A stretch of 64,000 nt of DNA, taken from positions 3,658,001 to 3,722,000 of the forward strand of contig CBDCWE010000003.1 in assembly GCA_965223355.1 (NCBI GenBank), given 5' to 3'. Within the stretch, counting starts at the first letter, position 1. Each line of letters starts with the position of its first letter. Below the pieces are notes generated by a model, which ran no database searches, was not told the origin of the DNA, and saw only the letters and a program-made list of their open reading frames with translations. Shown here piece after piece: positions 1 to 8,101 of the stretch. A program made the position numbers and the translations under genes. This DNA comes from Tectiglobus sp965223355. Its GTDB lineage: Bacteria > Pseudomonadota > Alphaproteobacteria > Rhizobiales > Hyphomicrobiaceae.

Positions 1-2
1 GC

Positions 3-560
3 GAGCAATTGATCCGCGAAGTTGAGATTATCCCGATCGAAGTCGTCGTGCGCAACGTCGCGGCCGGCTCGATTAGCAAACGCCTCGGCCTCGAAGAGGG
101 CGCGCAGCTGCCGCGTTCGATCATTGAGTTCTACTACAAGAACGACGAGCTTGGTGATCCCCTGGTGTCGGAAGAACACATCACCGCGTTCGGTTGGTCC
201 AACCCTGGCGAACTCGACGAGATCATGCAGCTCGCCCTGCGCGTCAACGATTTTCTCGTCGGCCTGTTCTTGGGCGTCGGCATTCGACTGGTCGACTTCA
301 AGATCGAGTTCGGCCGGATGTGGGAAAACGATCATCTGCGCATCCTGCTCGCCGATGAGATCAGCCCCGACTGCTGCCGGCTGTGGGACGTCGAAACCGA
401 TGACAAGCTCGACAAGGACCGTTTCCGGCGCGATCTGGGCGGCCTTCTGGAATCCTATCAGGAAGTCGCCCGCCGCTTGGGCGTGCTGACCGAAAGCCGC
501 CCGCCCCAGGGCACGGTGCCGGTGCTGGTTGCCTCCAATCCCACCGGCAGTCGCGATTAA
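3..560 (+). CDS. purC: Phosphoribosylaminoimidazole-succinocarboxamide synthase, C-terminal part
   Basis: SAICAR synthetase joins aspartate to CAIR in de novo purine synthesis, using ATP, in the cytoplasm. The gene is cut by the window edge: the reading frame is open from base 3 and about 185 residues remain of a protein usually near 250. Visible family motifs are VVRNVAAGS near the left edge, FYYKNDELGDP and LVDFKIEFG, all in the ATP-grasp-like SAICAR synthase core. The first possible start inside the window (TTG at 9) falls inside the conserved core, so the true start lies upstream. The gene is followed by a terminator-like hairpin and then purS, purQ and purL, the standard alphaproteobacterial purine order. 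Confidence 0.95.
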   Translation, partial: EQLIREVEIIPIEVVVRNVAAGSISKRLGLEEGAQLPRSIIEFYYKNDELGDPLVSEEHITAFGWSNPGELDEIMQLALRVNDFLVGLFLGVGIRLVDFKIEFGRMWENDHLRILLADEISPDCCRLWDVETDDKLDKDRFRRDLGGLLESYQEVARRLGVLTESRPPQGTVPVLVASNPTGSRD

Positions 561-590
561 CGCCGGCCGGCCTGCGCCACGCGACAATTG

Positions 591-622
591 TGCCCGGCTT
601 TGAGGCCGGGCATTTGTGTTTT
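591..622 (+). terminator. Probable rho-independent terminator or attenuator between purC and purS
   Basis: An 8-bp GC-rich stem (TGCCCGGC at 591-598 with GCCGGGCA at 605-612) closes a 6-nt loop and is followed by a T-rich run (TTTGTGTTTT). It lies 30 bases after the purC stop and well before purS, so it could end purC transcripts or attenuate read-through into purSQL. Confidence 0.6.
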
Positions 623-749
623 AAGAGCAACGACTCATTGTAGCCTTGCGATGCTCGCCCGGCCCGCAGCATTGCCCGAACGGCGCCCGAACGGCCTGCG
701 ATCGGCGCGGCCGAGCGACCTGCGACAACGTCGAGGAGTAGATCCGCCA

Positions 750-992
750 ATGAAAGCCCACATTAAGATCACGCTCAAATCCGGGGTTCTTGATCCGCAA
801 GGCAAAGCCATTGAAAACGCCTTGGCCGCCCTTGGTTTCGACGGCATCGAAGACGTTCGCCAGGGCAAATTCATCGAAGTCGAACTGGCTGAGACCGACG
901 CTGCGGCAGCCCGCGACAAGGTCGAGCAAATATGCCGCGATCTGCTCGCCAACACGGTCATCGAAAATTACTCCTACGAGTTGGTGGCGTAA
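750..992 (+). CDS. purS: Phosphoribosylformylglycinamidine synthase subunit PurS
   Basis: PurS is the small bridging subunit of the three-part FGAM synthase (PurS-PurQ-PurL), which converts FGAR to FGAM. It mediates the contact between the glutaminase and the synthetase. The 80-residue length and the motif KSGVLDPQGKAIENALAALGF match the family. The start was chosen at ATG 750 because a GAGGAG ribosome site lies at 733-738; upstream in-frame starts would add a non-conserved arginine-rich leader. The stop TAA directly abuts the purQ ATG, which points to translational coupling. Confidence 0.96.
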   Translation: MKAHIKITLKSGVLDPQGKAIENALAALGFDGIEDVRQGKFIEVELAETDAAAARDKVEQICRDLLANTVIENYSYELVA

Positions 993-1685
993 ATGCGCGC
1001 GGCGGTTATCGTTTTCCCGGGCTCCAACTGTGATCGCGATACCAAGGTTGCCCTCGAGGTGGTTTCCGGGCGGCCGGCCAAAATGGTCTGGCACGCTGAC
1101 AGCCAGCTCCCGGATTGCGATTTGATCGTCCTGCCCGGCGGCTTTTCCTACGGTGATTATCTGCGCTGCGGGGCGATGGCCGCGCACGCGCCGATCTTGC
1201 GCGATGTTGTCGCCAGGGCGCGATCGGGAACCCCGGTTCTTGGCATTTGCAACGGCTTTCAGATGCTTTGCGAAACCGGCCTGTTGCCGGGTGTCCTGAT
1301 GCGCAACGCGTCACTGAAGTTCGTGTGCCGCGATGTCTTGCTGAGGGTCGAGAACAACCGCACGCCGTTTACCAATGCCTATCGGGCTGGCGAGGTCGTC
1401 CGCATCCCTGTCGCCCATCACGACGGCAACTATTTCGCAGACCAAACCACGCTTGATGCGCTCGCAGCCGAGCACCGCATCGTCTTGCGCTATTGCGATC
1501 CCGACGGCAATCCAACACCGCAATCAAATCCCAACGGATCGCAACGCAACATTGCCGGCATTTGCGATTCCACCGGCCGTATCCTCGGTATGATGCCGCA
1601 TCCCGAACGCCTCCACGAGCCGCTTCTCGGAGGGATCGACGGGCGCCGTATCTTCGAGAGCTTCCTCAACGCTGTCGTGACCTGA
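993..1685 (+). CDS. purQ: Phosphoribosylformylglycinamidine synthase subunit PurQ (glutaminase)
   Basis: PurQ hydrolyses glutamine to supply ammonia for FGAM synthesis. The 230-residue protein is a class-I glutamine amidotransferase. It has the N-terminal PGSNCDRD motif, the nucleophile cysteine in GICNGFQ (about residue 86), and the catalytic His/Glu in PHPER near the C terminus. The ATG follows the purS stop with no gap, and purL starts about 60 bases downstream, consistent with one transcript encoding the three subunits. Confidence 0.97.
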   Translation: MRAAVIVFPGSNCDRDTKVALEVVSGRPAKMVWHADSQLPDCDLIVLPGGFSYGDYLRCGAMAAHAPILRDVVARARSGTPVLGICNGFQMLCETGLLPGVLMRNASLKFVCRDVLLRVENNRTPFTNAYRAGEVVRIPVAHHDGNYFADQTTLDALAAEHRIVLRYCDPDGNPTPQSNPNGSQRNIAGICDSTGRILGMMPHPERLHEPLLGGIDGRRIFESFLNAVVT

Positions 1686-1742
1686 CCGCGGCCAGCGCGA
1701 TTGTTGTTGCGGTGCGATGCCCGTATGAGAAGGCCAGATGAC

Positions 1743-3992
1743 ATGACCGAGCCTGCCACGCCCAAGCCCGCCACGCCCAAGCCTGCCACTCCCGAACCTG
1801 CCATAACACCCGAGCGCGTCGCCGAGCACGGCTTGAAGCCGGATGAATACGCCCGTCTGCTCGAGATCATGGGGCGCGAGCCGACCATAACGGAGCTTGG
1901 CATCTTCTCCGTTATGTGGTCGGAGCACTGCTCCTATAAGTCGTCGCGGGTATGGCTGAGAACGCTGCCGACGCGCGGGCCGCAGGTTATTCAGGGCCCG
2001 GGCGAGAATGCCGGCGTTGTCGATCTTGGCGATGGTGATTGTGCGGTCTTCAAGATGGAAAGCCACAATCACCCAAGCTACATCGAGCCCTATCAGGGCG
2101 CGGCCACCGGGGTCGGCGGCATCATGCGCGACGTCTTCACGATGGGTGCCCGTCCGATCGCAAACCTCAACGCATTGCGGTTCGGCGATCCCGACCACGC
2201 CAAGACCCGCCATCTCGTGTCAGGCGTCGTCGCTGGCATTGGCGGCTATGGCAACTGCGTCGGCGTGCCGACGGTCGGCGGTGAAACCAATTTCGATGCC
2301 GCCTACAACAACAACATTCTTGTCAACGCGATGTGCATTGGCCTCGCCAGGGCCGACAAGGTCTTCTATTCCGCCGCCAACGGAGTTGGCCTTCCGGTTG
2401 TCTACGTCGGCTCAAAAACCGGACGTGATGGCATTCACGGGGCGACGATGGCCTCCGCCGAGTTCGACGATGCCTCCGAAGAAAAACGACCAACCGTCCA
2501 GGTCGGCGACCCGTTCACGGAAAAGCTCCTGATCGAGGCCTGCCTCGAGCTGATGGCCGGTGACGCCATAGTTGCCATTCAGGACATGGGTGCCGCCGGC
2601 CTCACGTCCTCGACGTCGGAAATGGCGGACAAAGGCGGCGTCGGTATCGAACTGGATCTCGACCACGTGCCGCAGCGTGAGGCCGGCATGACCGCCTATG
2701 AAATGATGCTGTCGGAAAGCCAGGAGCGCATGCTCATGGTCCTTAAGCCCGGTTCCGAAACAGCTGCCGAGGCCGTGTTCAAGAAGTGGGGGCTGGATTT
2801 TGCCGTGGTCGGGCAAACCACCGACACCGGCCGCATGATCGTGCGCCATCACGGTCGTACCGAGGCCGACATCCCGGTTGCTATGCTGGCCAACTCGGCG
2901 CCGCTCTATGAACGTCCTTGGCGCCCCGCGCCGAAGCCCAAACGGATCTTGGCCGAGTGGGTCCCCGCCGCCAACGGCATACTCGCGAGCCTCAAGACGA
3001 TCATGGCCCACCCCCAGGCCTGCTCGCGGCGCTGGATCTGGGAACAATACGATCACATGGTGATGGGCGACACCATCCAACGCCCGGGCGGCGATGCCGC
3101 GGTCGTGCGCGTGCACGGAACCGACAAAGCGATTGCGGCGTGCTGCGATGTGACGCCACGCTACGTTGTGGCCGACCCTGAAATCGGCACGCGTCAGGCG
3201 GTGGCGGAAACGTGGCGCAATCTCACGGCGGTCGGCGCCGAGCCCTTGGCGATCACCGACAACCTCAACTATGGCAATCCGGAACGCCCCGAAATCATGG
3301 GCCAGTTCGTTGCGAGCATCAAAGGCATGGCCGATGCCTGCAGCGCGCTCGACTATCCAGTGGTGGCCGGCAACGTCTCGCTCTACAACGAAACCAACGG
3401 CATCGCGATCCCGCCGACGCCTGCAATCGGTGGCGTCGGGTTGATCCGCGATCTCGGCCTGCAAATGGATTTGGCACTCAAGGATGACGGCAACCTCCTG
3501 ATCCTGCTCGGCCATGAGGAGGGCCATCTCGGCCAATCACTCTATCAGCAGATCATTGTCGGCAAGCTTGAAGGCGCGCCACCGCCCGTCGATCTCGCGA
3601 CAGAAAGGACCACGGGCGATTTTGTCCGCGGTCTCATTCACACCGGCCGGGTGCGTGCCGTCCACGATGTCAGTGATGGCGGCCTGCTGGTCGCTGTTGC
3701 TGAAATGGCGCTTGCGGCCGGCATCGGCATCGAGCTCTACAACTACGAGGGCAAACTGCCGCCGCACGCAATCTGGTTCGGTGAGGACCAGGCCCGCTAC
3801 ATTGTCGAAGTCAAGCCCGACGATGCCGCCGGCATCATCGCGGCGGCACGTGGTGAGCAGATCCCAACCCGCATCGTCGGACGCGTGGGCGGCTCGGAAC
3901 TGACAATCTCGGATAGTGAAAAATTGTCCTTGAGCGCGTTGCGCGAAGCCCACGAGAGCTGGTTGCCGGACTACATGGGCGGGGTCGGGTAA
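1743..3992 (+). CDS. purL: Phosphoribosylformylglycinamidine synthase subunit PurL
   Basis: PurL is the ATP-dependent synthetase subunit of FGAM synthase. At about 749 residues it is the short form that needs separate PurS and PurQ, both encoded just upstream. Conserved blocks include EHCSYKSSR near the N terminus and ESHNHPSYIEPYQGAATGVGG split around the metal and ATP site. The ATG at 1743 was chosen because conservation begins soon after it; upstream starts add an unrelated leader. The N terminus carries a low-complexity PATPK repeat encoded by 15-bp units at 1752-1796, which is not part of the family core. A multi-hairpin repeat starts about 18 bases after the stop. Confidence 0.97.
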   Translation: MTEPATPKPATPKPATPEPAITPERVAEHGLKPDEYARLLEIMGREPTITELGIFSVMWSEHCSYKSSRVWLRTLPTRGPQVIQGPGENAGVVDLGDGDCAVFKMESHNHPSYIEPYQGAATGVGGIMRDVFTMGARPIANLNALRFGDPDHAKTRHLVSGVVAGIGGYGNCVGVPTVGGETNFDAAYNNNILVNAMCIGLARADKVFYSAANGVGLPVVYVGSKTGRDGIHGATMASAEFDDASEEKRPTVQVGDPFTEKLLIEACLELMAGDAIVAIQDMGAAGLTSSTSEMADKGGVGIELDLDHVPQREAGMTAYEMMLSESQERMLMVLKPGSETAAEAVFKKWGLDFAVVGQTTDTGRMIVRHHGRTEADIPVAMLANSAPLYERPWRPAPKPKRILAEWVPAANGILASLKTIMAHPQACSRRWIWEQYDHMVMGDTIQRPGGDAAVVRVHGTDKAIAACCDVTPRYVVADPEIGTRQAVAETWRNLTAVGAEPLAITDNLNYGNPERPEIMGQFVASIKGMADACSALDYPVVAGNVSLYNETNGIAIPPTPAIGGVGLIRDLGLQMDLALKDDGNLLILLGHEEGHLGQSLYQQIIVGKLEGAPPPVDLATERTTGDFVRGLIHTGRVRAVHDVSDGGLLVAVAEMALAAGIGIELYNYEGKLPPHAIWFGEDQARYIVEVKPDDAAGIIAAARGEQIPTRIVGRVGGSELTISDSEKLSLSALREAHESWLPDYMGGVG

Positions 3993-4009
3993 TGGTCTAA
4001 ACAAGTGTG

Positions 4010-4142
4010 GGGTCCAGGGGATGATCCCCTGGTCGGGGTGTTTGAGGGGCGGACAAGCCCCTCAAGGATCGCCGCTTGGCGGCGATATGTTAAGGGCTCT
4101 GCCCTTAACGATCCCGCCAAAGGGCATTGCCCTTTGGAAACC
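4010..4142 (+). repeat. Multi-hairpin 3'-end repeat, copy 1 (complete)
   Basis: The element is a run of five short inverted repeats: GGGGATGATCCCC, GAGGGG...CCCCTC, GATCGCCGC..GCGGCGAT, GTTAAGGGC..GCCCTTAAC and CAAAGGGC..GCCCTTTG. The same run recurs near 6.5, 10.8, 11.7, 12.9, 39.4 and 63.9 kb. This copy lies just after purL and could fold into stacked hairpins in the mRNA. Confidence 0.85.
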
Positions 4143-4310
4143 ACGGCCACGATCGCAGGTGCGGGCGCGGGGTGGCCCAGCGATGCGGGACCCGCGTGAG
4201 GAACGGAAATCTCTGGCCGGACGCCACCAACCCGGGATAGGATTGGTGCTTGGACTGTGCATCTCCTGCACCGAGGTCAGCCTGATGAAACACGACAAGG
4301 AACTGCGAAC

Positions 4311-4544
4311 ATGCCGATGGATGCCGGCGAAATCGAAAAACTGATCAAAGCGGCACTGCCCGACGCTGACATAACGATCAAGGATCTGGCGGGCGACGGT
4401 GATCACTATGCCGCCCACGTCATCTCGCGTGCGTTCAAGGGCAAAAGCCGCGTCCAGCAGCACCAGCTCGTCTATCAGGCCCTCGGCGGTCGTATGGGCG
4501 GTGTGCTGCACGCTCTGGCGCTAACGACGGCGGTCAAAGATTGA
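4311..4544 (+). CDS. BolA family protein
   Basis: BolA proteins are small helix-turn-helix-like (KH-fold) partners of CGFS monothiol glutaredoxins, acting in iron-sulfur cluster handling. The 77-residue product has the family pattern with a central GDHYAAHVISRAFKGKSRVQ block and QHQLVYQALGGRMGG, including the conserved histidine. ATG 4311 (MPMDAGE) gives the usual length. Position is informative: the glutaredoxin partner gene begins 67 bases downstream, and the purL-bolA-grx order is common in alphaproteobacteria. It may be called BolA or IbaG; the sequence does not decide which. Confidence 0.92.
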   Translation: MPMDAGEIEKLIKAALPDADITIKDLAGDGDHYAAHVISRAFKGKSRVQQHQLVYQALGGRMGGVLHALALTTAVKD

Positions 4545-4611
4545 CACCGGCGCGCGCGCGCCCCATTTTCGCAACCAACCACGTCATTTGAACATGTGAG
4601 GACGATTGACC

Positions 4612-4959
4612 ATGAGCGACCAACAGGCCGTGCATGACTGGATCCGCCAAACCGTGAACAACAACGATGTCGTCTTGTTCATGAAAGGCAACGCCAAGAT
4701 GCCGCAATGCGGATTTTCGGCCCAGGTGGCCCAGATCCTGGCGCTGACCGGGGTCGAATACAAGGACGTCAACGTTCTCGAAGACATGAGCATTCGCGAA
4801 GGCGTCAAAAGCTTCACGAATTGGCCGACCGTGCCCCAGCTCTATATCAAGGGCGAGTTTGTCGGCGGCTGCGATATCATCCGCGAAATGTATGAGCAGG
4901 GTGAATTGCAGGAGCTGCTCGCGGACAAGGGCCTGACCAGCGGTTCTGCCGTCGCTTGA
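4612..4959 (+). CDS. grxD: Monothiol glutaredoxin, Grx4 family
   Basis: Grx4-type glutaredoxins bind a 2Fe-2S cluster with glutathione and pass it on, usually in complex with a BolA protein. The 115-residue protein has the diagnostic CGFS active site at residues 33-36, preceded by FMKGNAKMPQ, and the family motifs NWPTVPQLYIKGEFVGG and DI. ATG 4612 was preferred over the TTG six bases earlier; a GAGGAC ribosome site lies just upstream. The bolA-like gene immediately before it encodes the expected partner. Confidence 0.96.
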   Translation: MSDQQAVHDWIRQTVNNNDVVLFMKGNAKMPQCGFSAQVAQILALTGVEYKDVNVLEDMSIREGVKSFTNWPTVPQLYIKGEFVGGCDIIREMYEQGELQELLADKGLTSGSAVA

Positions 4960-5412
4960 TGTTGCGCAGAACAGGCTCGGATTGATCACCCGGCACGGAC
5001 CGGCGCGCGTGGTTCGTCGGCGGCGTTGTGAGCGATGTTCAAGTCGACAGTCTTAACGGTGATTAACGACGGTGATTAACGATGCGTCGATCGGCGGCTG
5101 TGTTTTGGTCGCTTTTCACGGTTGTCGCCCTAAGTCTGCCCCGAGTCCCAGTTTAAGCTGATCACGTCACCAGCACGCGGTCGCCACGGAGGCTAAATGC
5201 ACAACAGGCGCGGCGCAACACACCGTTCGATGTGGTCGATCGCACCCGGGGTTCGACGCCGCATTTTATGCCTGTGAGGTCGCCGGTGCGGTGGTGCTCA
5301 CCACTCGATCGGCGGCGTTGGGCGGTGCAATCCGACACCATACGCTTGACCATACGCTGGTCGCCGTTGGCCGTGCCGGGTGGCGCCGTCTAAACGGCTA
5401 TAGGAAGCGGTT
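4960..5412 (+). other. Intergenic region with a 13-bp tandem duplication
   Basis: About 450 bases with no convincing gene. The only structure noticed is a perfect 13-bp tandem repeat (ACGGTGATTAACG twice) at 5056-5081. The short open frames here are on the minus strand and have no recognisable product. Confidence 0.5.
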
Positions 5413-6480
5413 ATGGATCTCGCCAACAACGACACCGCGACGCGCAACGTCAAACTGGGTGGCAGACGCTTTCTGTTGAGCCTCGCCATCGTTGCCGCCG
5501 CGGTGTGCCTGGCGCTTGGCATATCGATGCCGATTATCAAGCTGACAAAGATGGTGTTCTGGAGCACCGAGCATTCCCTGATCACCACCGTCACGGTCCT
5601 GCTGCGCGAAAACCAACTGTTTCTGGGTCTCACCGTCCTGGTCTTTTCGATCGTCCTGCCGATTTTGAAGCTGTTCTATCTGGTCTTGGTCTCGACCCTT
5701 CCGGCCGACGAGATCCGCCGCCAAAGCTTTCGCCTGCGCGCGCTTGAATGGCTTGGCAAGTGGTCGATGCACGACGTCTTGGTCATGGCCCTGATGATCT
5801 TCTTCATCAAAAGCCATGGTCTCTACGATGCCGCCAGCCTGACCGGGGTTTATTTCTTCACCGCCGCCGTGGTGCTGATGATCCTGGCCTATGCCTGGCT
5901 GCGCGGCGAAACGCAGGTCTTGACCAGCCGCACCGAGCCGCCGCCAGCGCTGGACCCGGATCGCAGACAAGAGCTGCAGATCTCGACGTTTCGAAACGTC
6001 GTTTTGAGTTTTCTGATTATCGCGGCGACGATCTGTTTTGCGCTCGGCATCATCCTGCCGGTAATCAAGTTTACGACGATCTACGTTTGGACCAACAAGC
6101 ATTCGATCGCGACCATCATCTATGCGCTTTACCAGAACCAGGAGTTCTTCCTGTGCGGTGTGTTGTTTACGTTTTCGATCGCCTTCCCATTCCTGAAGCT
6201 GTTCTATCTCCTGACGCTGGTCACCTCGCCCGACATTTCGCCTGAGTTCCGCGAAAAATCTGTCTCAACCATGGAATGGCTGGGCCGTTACTCCATGACC
6301 GACGTCATGGTGCTGGCAATCCTGATCTTCTATATGAACTCGTCCGGTTATACCGAGGCCAACGTGCTTCCCGGCGCATATTTCTTTGCCGCCTCGGCGC
6401 TGATGACGATGTTTGCCTACGGTTGGGCGAACTCAATTGCACCCGTGAGGATTGTCCAGAAGCGCACCAAGACGGCCTGA
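5413..6480 (+). CDS. PqiA-like (paraquat-inducible protein A family) membrane protein
   Basis: The 355-residue protein is two tandem copies of one membrane module (about residues 20-175 and 195-350). Each copy runs through LG-x-PIIK, FSI-x-P-LKLFYL, EWLG-x-SM-x-DV and G-x-YFF. This is the PqiA/YebS-like fold, with about four membrane segments per copy. PqiA proteins work with MCE-domain proteins in lipid transport across the envelope, but no MCE gene is visible nearby. The N-terminal CxxC zinc ribbons of classical PqiA are absent, so this is a shortened variant. A reversed partial multi-hairpin repeat follows the stop. Function beyond the family is not shown. Confidence 0.8.
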   Translation: MDLANNDTATRNVKLGGRRFLLSLAIVAAAVCLALGISMPIIKLTKMVFWSTEHSLITTVTVLLRENQLFLGLTVLVFSIVLPILKLFYLVLVSTLPADEIRRQSFRLRALEWLGKWSMHDVLVMALMIFFIKSHGLYDAASLTGVYFFTAAVVLMILAYAWLRGETQVLTSRTEPPPALDPDRRQELQISTFRNVVLSFLIIAATICFALGIILPVIKFTTIYVWTNKHSIATIIYALYQNQEFFLCGVLFTFSIAFPFLKLFYLLTLVTSPDISPEFREKSVSTMEWLGRYSMTDVMVLAILIFYMNSSGYTEANVLPGAYFFAASALMTMFAYGWANSIAPVRIVQKRTKTA

Positions 6481-6516
6481 CGGCGGCGCCGGCACGCCGC
6501 ATATCGGCGCGGTACG

Positions 6517-6576
6517 ACATCCTTGAGGGGCTTTCAGCCCCTCAATCTCCCCGACCAGGGGATGATCCCCTGGAGC
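6517..6576 (-). repeat. Multi-hairpin 3'-end repeat, copy 2 (partial, reversed)
   Basis: Only the first two hairpins are clear, in reverse order: GAGGGGCTTTCAGCCCCTC then CCAGGGGATGATCCCCTGG. It lies about 37 bases after the PqiA-like stop and is in the opposite orientation to copy 1. Confidence 0.75.
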
Positions 6577-6718
6577 CGGAACTCTGAACGGTGCTGGCAA
6601 CTCACTGACGGGCGCCAAACATGTGTCGCATCACCTGCGCCCGGCGGGGTTTGCGCTGATAGCTGTCTGCCGCCAGCTCGGGCCGGCGCCGTCGGTTGGC
6701 GTGCGGTCGGTTGTGCGT

Positions 6719-7669
6719 TCAGCCGGAGTTCCGGCGGCGTCGTTGGTACTCGATCAGTGCCAGGGCGTGGATCGCCCTGGCGTTTGCAAAAACACCGCGT
6801 GCGACCAGTCCATTCAGGATCAGTGCGAAACCGACTACGATCAAACCTGCTGCAGTTAGGCTCGAGATGAGCGGCATGTCGCCGACAACGGAACCAACGA
6901 TAGATGGTGCATAGAAGGCGGCCGCGGTCAGGGCGAGACCGGCGGTTATCGCACACGCGCCGACGATGATGGCCAAGACTGCCAAGAGATGGCCCAACGG
7001 ATGCCGGCGCAGCCGCGGCTCCGATGGCGACTGCGGGTGATCGGCAGTATCGACGGCGATAACCGGTTCCAAGTTGAGCCGGTCGGCAGATTTTGATTGC
7101 AGCCCGTGGGACTGCAGCCGCTGGGATTGCAGCCGCTGAGATTGCAGCCGCTGAGATTGCAGCCCCTGGCCGGAGGGTGGTGGCCGGGCCGGTTGTTGCG
7201 ACTGGCCCGGTGGCGGTGCTCCAGCGTGTCCTGAACGGTGCTGTGGGCCGTGCGGCGCAGAGGGATAGCCGTGATAGGCCGACGGCGCTGCTGGCGACGG
7301 TTGCCGATAGCCGCTGACATAACCGGGGCCGGCGCCAGGATCCTGTGGCCGGGGGTGATGGGCGGTCGCTGTCATTGGCGATTGCTGCGCATGCGGTGGC
7401 GGCGCCGACTGCGATGGTGCGGCATTCGACGATGGCTGCGCCCGGCCCGGCAACGGTTCGCCCTGGTCAGGGACCGGCGATGTCGACGGTTTGGCGTCGT
7501 TGATGCGGGCCAGGCTGCCGTGCGCGTAGGCCGCTTCCGGTGCGCTTGGAAAGTGTTCCAGGAGATGACGGAATAACTGCTCGGCGCACTCGCCGCGCCC
7601 GTCCGCTTCCGCATGGCGGGCGGCATCAAGTAACTGGGCCGGCGTATAGTTCAGCTGTGACTGCACCAT
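6719..7669 (-). CDS. Pro/Gln-rich protein with TPR-like N terminus and two C-terminal membrane segments
   Basis: No firm function. The 316-residue product has three parts. Residues 1-60 are helical and TPR-like (LLDAARHAEADGRGECAEQLFRHLLE, split by AxxA spacing). Residues 60-220 are disordered and rich in Pro, Gln, Ser and His. The last ~95 residues hold two hydrophobic segments (about 228-252 and 268-290). The middle contains LQSQR repeats from five 15-bp units at 7095-7169. The layout suggests a membrane-anchored protein with a cytoplasmic protein-binding head. Neighbouring genes give no clear hint. Confidence 0.65.
   Translation of the reverse strand: MVQSQLNYTPAQLLDAARHAEADGRGECAEQLFRHLLEHFPSAPEAAYAHGSLARINDAKPSTSPVPDQGEPLPGRAQPSSNAAPSQSAPPPHAQQSPMTATAHHPRPQDPGAGPGYVSGYRQPSPAAPSAYHGYPSAPHGPQHRSGHAGAPPPGQSQQPARPPPSGQGLQSQRLQSQRLQSQRLQSHGLQSKSADRLNLEPVIAVDTADHPQSPSEPRLRRHPLGHLLAVLAIIVGACAITAGLALTAAAFYAPSIVGSVVGDMPLISSLTAAGLIVVGFALILNGLVARGVFANARAIHALALIEYQRRRRNSG
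7095..7169. repeat. 15-bp tandem repeat, five units, inside a coding region
   Basis: Five consecutive 15-bp units of the form GATTGCAGCCGCTGA lie inside the Pro/Gln-rich gene and encode LQSQR-type repeats on the minus strand. The unit differs at only a few bases, so expansion looks recent. Confidence 0.85.
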
Positions 7670-7962
7670 CGGCAGTTTACCTTAGTCCTGGGAACAGATC
7701 ATTCGCCCGACAGCGTCAAGATCTCTGCCCGCCACAGCCCAGCTTATATCAAACGCAAGTAAAAGCCAGCTGATTAATGAACCTGCACGCGTCAAACGAT
7801 CGAGTAACACCGCCCCGGCTTAAGAATCGACACACGTCTTCGGGCTTGAGGCGGCCGAGCCCGGCAGGCGCGGTCGGCAGCGCGATGCCGGGGGCGGGCA
7901 CTGGGCGCAACGCAGCCGGCGCTCAATAGCGCTCCGGTGAAACGGATCAATATTTATGCGGG
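7670..7962. other. Intergenic region, nothing recognised
   Basis: About 290 bases upstream of the Pro/Gln-rich gene. It should hold that gene's promoter. No RNA gene, repeat or clear reading frame was recognised. Confidence 0.4.
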
Positions 7963-8101
7963 CTAGATCATCGTGCTTTAAGTTGGAACCGCTGTTGCGG
8001 TTCCAACTTAAAGCACAAAGATGATCGCCACTTTAGAGGCGAGCAACTTTCTGCCTTTATTCGGGATCGTTCCGATTCCGAATAAAGGCAGGTTGCTCTA
8101 G
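7963..8101 (+). repeat. CTAG-bounded palindromic (MITE-like) element, copy A, full length
   Basis: A 139-base element begins and ends with CTAG. Its ends are imperfect inverted repeats (11 of 14 positions match between CTAGATCATCGTGC and CTAGAGCAACCTGC). Hairpin 1 has a perfect 20-bp stem (7973-7992 with 7997-8016) and a TGTT loop. Hairpin 2 (8041-8097) pairs CTGCCTTTATTCGG with CCGAATAAAGGCAG inside GAGCAAC/GTTGCTC. Related copies occur at 48970-49107 and 51259-51344, with a fragment at 42491-42514. The right end overlaps the stop codon of the glycosyltransferase gene at 8098. Confidence 0.9.
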
